Source: Oscillospiraceae bacterium
Lineage (GTDB): Bacteria > Bacillota > Clostridia > Oscillospirales > Acutalibacteraceae
Reading direction: 5' to 3'
Assembly: GCA_015065665.1 (NCBI GenBank)
Contig: SVPX01000005.1
Location: 1 to 39,960, forward strand
DNA: 39,960 bases
The notes under the pieces were generated by a model that saw only the letters and a program-made list of their open reading frames with translations, was not told the origin of the DNA and ran no database searches. This document shows positions 8,421 to 14,542 of this stretch, one piece after another. How positions within the stretch are numbered: position 1 is the stretch's first letter; the number at the start of each line of letters is the position of its first letter. Both the position numbers and the translations under genes were made by a program.

Positions 8421-8449
8421 TTGATTTTGACAGGGAAGGTGGCTATAAT
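8421..8449 (+). promoter_or_regulatory. Sigma-A promoter of the MBL hydrolase gene
   Basis: TTGATT (8421-8426), 17 bases, TATAAT (8444-8449). The start codon follows 30 bases later. Confidence 0.75.
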
Positions 8450-8479
8450 AATATAAAACTAAACCCAAGAGATGATAAA

Positions 8480-9358
8480 ATGTTTGAACTTAAAAATCTG
8501 AGGGGTAATACCTTCTGCTATACAATGCCTACAAATATTGGCTTATATGTTACAAAGAATAAAGAGGTGTATGTGATTGACACCGGTGTCAACGAGAAAT
8601 CTGCAAGGCGGATTGTGGATATAGTCCTAGAGCAGGGCTGGACGGTTAAAGCCATAATCCTCACTCACGCTCACACAGACCACGCAGGAGGTTGCAGGAG
8701 TCTTACTGAAATAACAGCGGCTAAGGCATACGCAACAGAATCTGAGAGAGTATTTGTTGAACAGCCTGAGCTGGAGCCTGCAGTAGTTTACGGGGCATAT
8801 CCCTGCAGGGATTTCAGAGGGAAATTTATGAATACCCCTGAGTGTCAGGTGGAAGATATTGAGAGCCTTACACTGCCTGAGGGAATGGAGATTTTTCATC
8901 TGCCGGGACATTTTGCAGATATGATAGGTGTGAAAACTCCTGATGATGTTTATTTTGTGGCAGATGCTGTAATAAGTGACAGGACTCTGGAGACTTGTCC
9001 TATGAGCTATATATTTGATATAGAGAGTCAGTACAGAACTCTTGAGGATATAAAGAGGTATCAGGGCAGACTGTGTGTGCCTTCTCACGCAGAGCCTACA
9101 GAGGATATATCCTCACTTGCAGATATCAACAAAGAAAGCCTTGATAAAGTGAACAGGGTTATATTGAGCCTTCTGGAAAAACCTGCTACCCTTGAGGACC
9201 TGACAGCAGAAGTTACAAAGTTATGGGATTTGCCCGAAACCTATATGCAGTATGTAATGACAACCTCAGGTGTCAGGGGACATCTGACATATCTCAGACA
9301 TAAGGGTGCTGTGGACTATGAGTTTTCACAGGGAAGAATGTACTGGAAAAAAGTGTAA
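8480..9358 (+). CDS. MBL-fold metallo-hydrolase with C-terminal helical domain
   Basis: This 292-residue cytoplasmic protein has the metallo-beta-lactamase fold. The metal-binding motif is ILTHAHTDHAGG (about 61-72); further ligands are likely in HLPGHFAD (about 140), VADAVISD (about 160) and PSHAE (about 201). The C-terminal 80 residues form a helical, winged-helix-like region (ATLEDLTAEV to the end). Such two-part proteins are common in Clostridia and are usually annotated only as MBL hydrolases, so the substrate is unknown. It has its own promoter and a weak GAGATGAT ribosome site. The next feature is the tRNA-Val, which has a separate promoter. Confidence 0.85.
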   Translation: MFELKNLRGNTFCYTMPTNIGLYVTKNKEVYVIDTGVNEKSARRIVDIVLEQGWTVKAIILTHAHTDHAGGCRSLTEITAAKAYATESERVFVEQPELEPAVVYGAYPCRDFRGKFMNTPECQVEDIESLTLPEGMEIFHLPGHFADMIGVKTPDDVYFVADAVISDRTLETCPMSYIFDIESQYRTLEDIKRYQGRLCVPSHAEPTEDISSLADINKESLDKVNRVILSLLEKPATLEDLTAEVTKLWDLPETYMQYVMTTSGVRGHLTYLRHKGAVDYEFSQGRMYWKKV

Positions 9359-9377
9359 GACTATATCCGGGAAAGAC

Positions 9378-9406
9378 TGGACAACAGCATAACCTTGTGT
9401 TATAAT
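9378..9406 (+). promoter_or_regulatory. Promoter of tRNA-Val
   Basis: TGGACA (9378-9383), 17 bases, TATAAT (9401-9406), 21 bases upstream of the tRNA 5' end. Confidence 0.75.
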
Positions 9407-9426
9407 AATCAGGCTTTCAAAAAAAT

Positions 9427-9503
9427 GTGGGTGTAGCTCAGCTGGTTAGAGTACTTGCTTGACATGCAAGGGGTCGATGGTTCAAGTCCATTCATCCACA
9501 CCA
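9427..9503 (+). tRNA. tRNA-Val(GAC), CCA encoded
   Basis: A full cloverleaf can be drawn. The acceptor stem GTGGGTG pairs with CATCCAC, the D-arm region is AGCTCAGCTGGTTAGAG, and the anticodon arm is CTTGC-TTGACAT-GCAAG with anticodon GAC at 9461-9463. The T-loop is TTCAAGT, the discriminator is A and CCA is encoded. It reads the valine codon GUC. An intrinsic terminator follows at once. Confidence 0.95.
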
Positions 9504-9506
9504 GAA

Positions 9507-9545
9507 AAACCCCTCTTTGTCCAAAGACAAAGAGGGGTTTTTCAA
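9507..9545 (+). terminator. Intrinsic terminator of tRNA-Val
   Basis: A perfect 15 bp stem, AAACCCCTCTTTGTC (9507-9521) with GACAAAGAGGGGTTT (9526-9540), has a 4-base loop and is followed by TTC. The heptamer/hairpin array starts directly after it. Confidence 0.92.
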
Positions 9546-9714
9546 CGAAATAAATCCCGTTGGGATTTGTGAAATACGCTTAGCGTGTGAAATATTGCTT
9601 TGCAATGTGAAATGCGCTATGGCGCGTGGGGATTTATTTTATTTCACTTTCTGCGGTAGCGGAAAATTTCACAATGAGCGCAGGTCATTATTTCACATCC
9701 GCAGGATATTTCAC
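9545..9714. repeat. Heptamer/hairpin array 1 (4 + 4 heptamers)
   Basis: This 170-base non-coding element is built of 7-base units and small hairpins. Left half: ACGAAAT (9545, degenerate), then GTGAAAT at 9569, 9587 and 9607. Right half: ATTTCAC, the exact reverse complement, at 9641, 9666, 9690 and 9708. The spacers are hairpins at 9552-9568 (AAATCCC/GGGATTT), 9576-9586 (ACGC/GCGT), 9594-9606 (ATTGC/GCAAT), 9614-9625 (GCGC/GCGC), 9648-9665 (TTTCTGC/GCGGAAA), 9673-9689 (AATGA/TCATT) and 9697-9707 (ATCC/GGAT). Outside the centre no base is left over. Nested pairing of the heptamers would give a ladder with side hairpins. It lies between the tRNA terminator and the four-helix-bundle gene. A second element of the same design is at 36940-37111. 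Function unknown. Confidence 0.85.
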
Positions 9715-9733
9715 TTTCAATGTTCAGTACCAT

Positions 9734-9742
9734 ATGATATAA
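9734..9742 (+). promoter_or_regulatory. Extended -10 promoter for the four-helix-bundle gene
   Basis: TGATATAAT is an extended -10 box, and the -35 region (TTTCAA, 17 bases upstream) is poor. It begins 20 bases after the last ATTTCAC of the hairpin array, which would place the array just upstream of, not inside, this transcript. Confidence 0.55.
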
Positions 9743-9767
9743 TTAAAATATAAGAGGTGGTGTTTGT

Positions 9768-10115
9768 ATGGCTGAATCTAAACTTCGTGAATTGTCAACA
9801 GATTTTGCGGTGAAAATTATCAAACTATGCGAAACCATCAAAGGACATTATTCCCTTGTTAATCAGCTTGAGCGTTCCGCAACTTCTATTGGTGCTAATA
9901 TCCGTGAAGCTAATTATGCTCATGGTAAGCCTGATTTTATCGCTAAATTACAGATTGCTTTGAAGGAATGCTATGAAACAGAATATTGGATTGAATTGTT
10001 TGTCAAATCGGATATCCTAAATAGAGAAATGGCTGTTGATTTATATAATCAATGCGGTACAATCCGTCGTATTCTGATTGCTTCTATCAACACCGCAAAG
10101 GAGAATTCACAGTGA
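9768..10115 (+). CDS. Four-helix-bundle protein (S23/bAvd family)
   Basis: This 115-residue protein matches the four-helix-bundle family that includes the 23S rRNA intervening-sequence protein S23 and DGR accessory proteins (TIGR02436 type). Recognisable family segments are LVNQLERSATSIGANIREA (about 42-60), the helix DFIAKLQIALKECYETEYWI (about 68-87) and the C-terminal helix with RRILIAS. The family forms pentameric basic bundles that bind nucleic acids in the cases studied. No reverse transcriptase or rRNA is nearby, so it is free-standing. AAGAGGTGGTG precedes the ATG. It lies directly downstream of heptamer/hairpin array 1 and overlaps the next gene by 4 bases (GTGA), which implies translational coupling. 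The role is unknown; a link to the array is inference from position. Confidence 0.85.
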   Translation: MAESKLRELSTDFAVKIIKLCETIKGHYSLVNQLERSATSIGANIREANYAHGKPDFIAKLQIALKECYETEYWIELFVKSDILNREMAVDLYNQCGTIRRILIASINTAKENSQ

Positions 10116-10456
10116 CACATCATATGAACCTTAATCCCCAACCATTTTCTATGATTGCACAGGGAAAAAAGACTATAGAACTCAGACTTCTTGACGAAAA
10201 GCGAAAGGCTGTGTCGGTGGGGGATACTTTGATTTTTACAAACACAGAAAACACAGAGGAACAGCTTGTGTGCCTTGTGAAAAATCTTTATATATTCGAT
10301 AGTTTTGAAAAACTGTACCAGGTGCTTCCCCTTGATAAATGCGGTTATCTGCCTGAGGAAATATCCTCTGCTTCCTATAAAGATATGGAAGAGTATTATT
10401 CACCCATGGAGCAGAAACGCTATGGGGTAGTGGGGATTGAGCTTGTTTTGCAGTAA
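10112..10456 (+). CDS. ASCH (PUA-like) domain protein
   Basis: This 114-residue protein resembles ASCH domains, small PUA-like folds thought to bind RNA or nucleotides. Typical segments are MIAQGKKTIELRL (about 13-25) and VGDTLIFTN (about 36-44), and the C-terminal strand is YGVVGIELVL. I chose GTG 10112 because AAAGGAG sits 7 bases upstream and the start overlaps the four-helix-bundle stop (GTGA). An ATG four codons later is the alternative. The two genes therefore look translationally coupled. The biochemical role of this subfamily is not known to me. Confidence 0.8.
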   Translation: MTHHMNLNPQPFSMIAQGKKTIELRLLDEKRKAVSVGDTLIFTNTENTEEQLVCLVKNLYIFDSFEKLYQVLPLDKCGYLPEEISSASYKDMEEYYSPMEQKRYGVVGIELVLQ

Positions 10457-10470
10457 GTTTTATTTTAATC

Positions 10471-10499
10471 TTGTATCAGATAAGAAACCAATATATAAT
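10471..10499 (+). promoter_or_regulatory. Sigma-A promoter of the TIR-Sel1 gene
   Basis: TTGTAT (10471-10476), 17 bases, TATAAT (10494-10499), about 40 bases upstream of the start codon. Confidence 0.72.
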
Positions 10500-10537
10500 T
10501 ATATCACTTGATTATTATAAGTGAGGAGAAAATGGTA

Positions 10538-12151
10538 ATGGAATATCAGGCAAAAAGTATTTTCATTTCTTATAAAAACGACGGAGAAGGGCGACATTTC
10601 GCAGGTAGACTGGCGGATAAACTTGAGAATATGGGATTTGGTGTTTATTATAATCCTAAAGAACAACACGCAGGAAATTTTCCTGAAAGACTGCGTAAGG
10701 CTGTAGAAAACTGCAAAGATTTTATTCTTGTTCTTACTCAATCTTGTCTTGATCAGCTTATCAATCACGAGAAAATTGATTGGGTAAGAGAAGAATTATT
10801 GACAGCGTACAAGTGTAATAAGAAAATAATTCCTTTGTTGTTGTCAGGTGTGTCCATGCCAAAAGATAAAGATGAAATGCCGGAGGATTTGCGGTTTCTT
10901 CCGGATACAGACGCAATTCTGGTAGCTGAACCCTATGACAGAGCCCCTTTGGATATTCTGTTGAGTTGGATGTTTTCTAAACCGGAAAAGGAGGATAAAT
11001 ACAAGAATAGTTTTAATAACAATCGAGAATATGATGTGAATCAGGATTTTATCGAGACATTGTCTTTGGCCCAATCCGGTGATGTTAAATCGATGTATGA
11101 AATTGGTATTATGTATTATTTTGGCTTTTCTTCCAATGGTGGGAGTGGAAGTAATGCGGATTATAAAGAAGCAGCAAAATGGTTTCTAAAGGTTGCTGAA
11201 ACTGAAAACGAGTTTACTGCTCATGCAAATACAATGATAGCTAAAATGTACTTTTCAGGAGTAATGCCCAGGCATGGACAGTCGTTTGAAAAATGTCTTG
11301 AGCGTTATAAAATTGCCGCTGATGGAGATTCATATGCTAAATCCAAATACGATTTGATGACACTACAAGGTTTGGGTTGCTGTTTTGATTATTCTGAACT
11401 GGAAAAAAGGATTGCTTCCGGTAGTGATGAACAATATAGCGATGAAAGAATGGATAGCAGACTTTTTTGTGAAATCGCCTCTATTTATGTTTCCTATGGT
11501 CAGTTTGATAAAGCTGCCAAAATTTTTGAGAGAATAAAGAGGAAAAGTCCGGAAGTGGAATATTTAAAGGGTATGCTATATAAACGTGGCGTATATAATA
11601 TTGCTCCCGGCTCGATTCCGATTCCCAATTATAGCGAAGCGGAGAGATGTTTCAGAAACGCTTCTGATGGAAATCATCTGGAAGCTACATATGAATTAGC
11701 AAATTTATATTTTAACCCTATTAACAAAGAACTTCCTGATTTCCATAAGGCAAAACACTACTTTGAAAAAGCTGCTCTTGAGGGACACACGGAATCTCAG
11801 TATAAACTGGGCTGGATATATGAATATGGATTGTCAGACGAAAAGAACATATTAAAAGCCATAGAGTGGTACGAAAAAGCTGTGATTAATGGTCACATTC
11901 TGGCATCTCTTCAGTTGGCACAGTTGTATCAACAATCAGAAGTTCTTGATTACAGAAAAGCATTTGAAAATGCAAAAAAATCCGCAGAAGACGTTACGGA
12001 TATAGCACAGTTTATTTTAGCTAATCTGTATTTTTTTGGACGTGGTACAGAAGCTGATGTTGATATGGCTTATCGTTGGTATGAAGCGGCTTATAAGCAT
12101 GGTATATATCAAGCAAAATTTATGTTGGATAAAATTGATAGAATGTTTTGA
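10538..12151 (+). CDS. TIR domain protein with Sel1-like repeats
   Basis: This 537-residue protein joins an N-terminal TIR domain (about 5-130) to a long array of Sel1-like (SLR/TPR-type) helical repeats (about 170-537). The TIR part starts with SIFISYKND, has RLRKAVENCKDFILVLTQ in the core, and contains WVREEL, where Glu85 would be the candidate NADase glutamate. Repeat signatures include YEIGIMYYFG, AAKWFLKVAE, AKHYFEKAALEGH, YKLGWIYEYG and MAYRWYEAAYKHG. In bacteria TIR domains often act as NAD-cleaving effectors in phage defence and Sel1 arrays act as sensors or scaffolds; both roles here are inference. ATG 10538 lies 9 bases after GAGGAG; ATG 10532 is also possible. Codons are visibly richer in A/T at third positions than in the pur genes, which suggests acquisition by transfer. 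Confidence 0.85.
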   Translation: MEYQAKSIFISYKNDGEGRHFAGRLADKLENMGFGVYYNPKEQHAGNFPERLRKAVENCKDFILVLTQSCLDQLINHEKIDWVREELLTAYKCNKKIIPLLLSGVSMPKDKDEMPEDLRFLPDTDAILVAEPYDRAPLDILLSWMFSKPEKEDKYKNSFNNNREYDVNQDFIETLSLAQSGDVKSMYEIGIMYYFGFSSNGGSGSNADYKEAAKWFLKVAETENEFTAHANTMIAKMYFSGVMPRHGQSFEKCLERYKIAADGDSYAKSKYDLMTLQGLGCCFDYSELEKRIASGSDEQYSDERMDSRLFCEIASIYVSYGQFDKAAKIFERIKRKSPEVEYLKGMLYKRGVYNIAPGSIPIPNYSEAERCFRNASDGNHLEATYELANLYFNPINKELPDFHKAKHYFEKAALEGHTESQYKLGWIYEYGLSDEKNILKAIEWYEKAVINGHILASLQLAQLYQQSEVLDYRKAFENAKKSAEDVTDIAQFILANLYFFGRGTEADVDMAYRWYEAAYKHGIYQAKFMLDKIDRMF

Positions 12152-12200
12152 TTATGATTATATGTAAAATAAGATTATGTGTTGAAAGGAGATTGAGTAT

Positions 12201-12875
12201 ATGAATTGTCCTAATTGTGGTGGAATAATTAATGTTGAAAAAAGATATTGTGAGTTCTGTGATACTACCTTTACCGAGAAGGAACTGGGACTTGCACAGG
12301 AGATACATACAGAGCCTGTGGAGGCTGAGACCGAGCCTGCAGAGCCTCAGAAAAAGAAGACTCTCACTGAGCAGAGACAAGAAGAACTTGAGAAGGAAAG
12401 AGCAAACCGCAAGGAGACTCCTGTGGATACCACAGGCCGCGATGTTGCCATCGGTGCAACAGTTTTCGGTATAATGGGGCTTTTCTCGGGAATACGCAGA
12501 TTTTTCCGCAACTTTAAGCGCACAGTTTGTTTTATTCTGCTTATTGCCTTGGAAATCGGCTTTGCTTTTCTGATGATAAGCGGCAAGGTGTCTGAGCTTA
12601 TACAGGGTGAAGCAGAGGGTTTTGTAGCAATGAATATTATTATTCTTGCAAATGCTCTGATTGCAGGTCTTATCAGCCGTATAGGCAGAATCCGTGCAGG
12701 TACGGCAATCACAGCGGTTATAAACTTCCTTGCTGTGGTGTGGGTGTTTATCTATCCTCTTATTGCAACAGGTTTCCAGGGTGTAACAGCACAGTATGTT
12801 GCAATCCTTGCTGTGATTGAAATGGCAGTCCTTGCGTTAAGCGTTGTGCTTTCTCACCTTGTTTACCGCAGATAA
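12201..12875 (+). CDS. Zinc-ribbon integral membrane protein
   Basis: This 224-residue protein starts with a zinc ribbon (CPNC at 3-6 and CEFC at 17-20). A charged Glu/Lys-rich coiled region follows (about 35-78), then a hydrophobic C-terminal part with about four membrane segments (near 108-127, 141-160, 165-190 and 195-218). No enzymatic motif is visible. The zinc ribbon is likely cytoplasmic. AAAGGAGATT precedes the ATG. It is followed by a terminator. Function unknown. Confidence 0.75.
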   Translation: MNCPNCGGIINVEKRYCEFCDTTFTEKELGLAQEIHTEPVEAETEPAEPQKKKTLTEQRQEELEKERANRKETPVDTTGRDVAIGATVFGIMGLFSGIRRFFRNFKRTVCFILLIALEIGFAFLMISGKVSELIQGEAEGFVAMNIIILANALIAGLISRIGRIRAGTAITAVINFLAVVWVFIYPLIATGFQGVTAQYVAILAVIEMAVLALSVVLSHLVYRR

Positions 12876-12907
12876 CCCATTAATCGGATAATAAATTACT
12901 ATCCATT

Positions 12908-12940
12908 ACCCCGACCTATTATTTGGTCGGGGTGTCTTTG
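12908..12940 (+). terminator. Intrinsic terminator before the purine operon
   Basis: A perfect 9 bp GC-rich stem, ACCCCGACC (12908-12916) with GGTCGGGGT (12925-12933), is followed by a T-rich tract. It separates the zinc-ribbon gene from the pur operon. Confidence 0.85.
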
Positions 12941-13006
12941 TTATTATTCACAAAACCTACGGATATCTCTTATAAATAATCTACATTTAAGGGGTGGCTT
13001 GTTTTG

Positions 13007-13036
13007 TTGACTTGTGTCGGGTTTATGTGATATAAT
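13007..13036 (+). promoter_or_regulatory. Promoter of the purine operon
   Basis: TTGACT (13007-13012), 18 bases, TATAAT (13031-13036). Transcription would start about 10 bases before the ZTP riboswitch aptamer. Confidence 0.8.
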
Positions 13037-13051
13037 TACGATGTTGTAATG

Positions 13052-13134
13052 TTTTCTGTAACTGGCGGATTTAGTGGGTTACCACATGGGAGCAGAAAAC
13101 CTGTTAATTGTCGACCGCCTGGGCAGACTTGTAG
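13052..13134 (+). ncRNA. ZTP (pfl) riboswitch aptamer
   Basis: This RNA senses ZTP/ZMP (AICAR nucleotides), which build up when 10-formyl-tetrahydrofolate is short. P1 is TTTTCTG (13052-13058) with CAGAAAA (13093-13099). ACTGGCG follows P1, P2 is GTGG (13074-13077) with CCAC (13082-13085), GGGAGC comes next, and the diagnostic CCGCCTGGGC is at 13115-13124. The last bases of this motif are the first bases of the following terminator stem. Ligand binding would therefore block terminator formation and allow transcription of purE and the genes behind it. This is a known riboswitch class in its expected place. Confidence 0.93.
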
Positions 13135-13167
13135 CATTACTACAGGTCTGCCCGGTTTTGTTTTTAT
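13121..13167 (+). terminator. Riboswitch-controlled terminator in the pur leader
   Basis: GGGCAGACTTGTAG (13121-13134) pairs with CTACAGGTCTGCCC (13140-13153), with one wobble pair. GGTTTTGTTTTTATTT follows. The 5' arm overlaps the conserved GGGC of the ZTP aptamer, so aptamer and terminator exclude each other. Confidence 0.92.
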
Positions 13168-13199
13168 TTACTTTTCCCATTTGGAACGGAGGTATATTT

Positions 13200-13694
13200 A
13201 TGAAAAAAGTTGCAGTTATTATGGGTAGCGACAGCGACCTGCCCGTTGTAAGAAAAGCAACCGATATCCTCAAGCAGTTTGGTGTACCCTTTGAGGTGAG
13301 AGTTCTCTCTGCACACAGAACCCCCCTTGAGGCTTCTGAGTTTGCACGTTCTGCAAGAGATAACGGCTTCGGCGTTATTATCTGCGCAGCAGGTATGGCG
13401 GCTCACCTTGCAGGTGCTTTTGCGGCTAACTGCTCACTGCCTGTTATCGGTATTCCTGTTAAATCCAAGTATCTTGACGGTGTTGATGCACTTCTCTCAA
13501 CTGTACAGATGCCTACCGGTATGCCTGTTGCAACAGTTGCTATTGACGGAGCTGCCAACGCCGCCTTGTTGTCTGTTCAGATACTTGCACTCTCTGATGA
13601 TGAGCTGTGTGCAAAGTATGACGAGTACAGACAGAAGGCTACACAGACAGTACTTGAAAAAGACCGCGCAATTCAGAGCGAGTTTGCAAACTGA
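13200..13694 (+). CDS. purE: N5-carboxyaminoimidazole ribonucleotide mutase (class I PurE)
   Basis: PurE makes CAIR in purine biosynthesis. The 164-residue protein shows GSDSD at about 9-13, SAHRTP at about 39-44, and [13 protein letters not shown] in the place of the usual AAAGGAAHLPG motif. Class I enzymes use N5-CAIR from PurK, but no purK is in this window. I start at ATG 13200 because ACGGAGG lies 6 bases upstream; the same frame is open further upstream through the riboswitch, which is not coding. It is the first gene behind the ZTP riboswitch. Confidence 0.95.
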   Translation: MKKVAVIMGSDSDLPVVRKATDILKQFGVPFEVRVLSAHRTPLEASEFARSARDNGFGVIICAAGMAAHLAGAFAANCSLPVIGIPVKSKYLDGVDALLSTVQMPTGMPVATVAIDGAANAALLSVQILALSDDELCAKYDEYRQKATQTVLEKDRAIQSEFAN

Positions 13695-13768
13695 TTGAGC
13701 GGATTATATATACAATATAAACCAAGCAAAAACCAATCTAATCTATTTTTTATTAAGGAGTTTTAATT

Positions 13769-14449
13769 ATGAAAGAACTTGTTTACAGAGGTAAGACAAA
13801 AGACGTATTCGCACTTGAGAACGGCAACTACGAGCTCAAGTTCAAAGATGATTGCACAGGCAAAGACGGCGTTTTTGATCCCGGTGAGAACGCAGTAGGC
13901 CTTACAATCGAGGGCGTTGGCAAGGTTAACCTTGAGATGTCTGTTTACTTCTTTGAGCTTTGCAAGGCTGCAGGTATCAAGACTCACTATGTATCTGCTG
14001 ATATGGATACAGTTACTATGGAAGTTCTCCCTGCAAAACCCTTCGGCAAAGGTCTTGAGGTTATCTGCCGCAAGAAGGCAGTAGGTTCTTTCTTCCGCCG
14101 TTACAAGGATTATGTTGAAGAGGGTGCAGACCTTCCCAACTATGTTGAGATGACATTCAAGAACGATGCACTGGGCGATCCCCTGGTAACTCCTGACGGT
14201 CTTGAGGTTCTTGGTGTTATGACTCCTGCTCAGTACAAAGCTGTTAAGGAAATGACACAGAAGATTACTGATATCGTTGATGCAGAGATGGTAAAGAGAG
14301 GTATGAACCTTTACGATATCAAGTTCGAGTTCGGTTATGTTGGTGACGAGGTATTCCTCATTGACGAAATCGCATCCGGTAATATGAGAGTTTACAAGAA
14401 CGGCGAGTATATCGATCCCATGACTCTCTCCAAACTTTTCTTTGAATAA
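13769..14449 (+). CDS. purC: SAICAR synthetase
   Basis: PurC joins CAIR and aspartate with ATP to give SAICAR. The 226-residue length is normal. Motifs: [10 protein letters not shown] (5-14), DDCTGKDG (about 26-33), [15 protein letters not shown] (about 96-110) and [13 protein letters not shown] with the conserved DE (about 198-210). AAGGAG precedes the ATG. It lies 74 bases behind purE and 93 bases before purF in the same operon. Confidence 0.96.
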   Translation: MKELVYRGKTKDVFALENGNYELKFKDDCTGKDGVFDPGENAVGLTIEGVGKVNLEMSVYFFELCKAAGIKTHYVSADMDTVTMEVLPAKPFGKGLEVICRKKAVGSFFRRYKDYVEEGADLPNYVEMTFKNDALGDPLVTPDGLEVLGVMTPAQYKAVKEMTQKITDIVDAEMVKRGMNLYDIKFEFGYVGDEVFLIDEIASGNMRVYKNGEYIDPMTLSKLFFE

Positions 14450-14542
14450 TTTATAAAAAATATCCCTCAGGCTCCCTGGTTTTTACGGGGAGCCATCGGA
14501 CTTTACATAACACATAACGCGTAATCTCGGAGGTGCTCTTGA

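Noticed and set aside
9545-9714. CRISPR array
   Set aside because: Repeats are only 7 bases, invert halfway through the element, and the spacers are palindromes. No cas gene is present.
9517-9753. 78-codon plus-strand open frame
   Set aside because: It consists of terminator and hairpin array sequence.
9768-10115. Diversity-generating retroelement accessory protein
   Set aside because: No reverse transcriptase, template repeat or variable repeat is visible within the window, so only the fold is called.
10538-12151. Thoeris-type defence locus
   Set aside because: Only the TIR part is present; no ThsA-like SIR2/SLOG partner lies next to it.
14470-14494. Terminator between purC and purF
   Set aside because: The stem GGCTCCC/GGGGAGCC is imperfect and not followed by a T-tract, so it is unlikely to end transcription.
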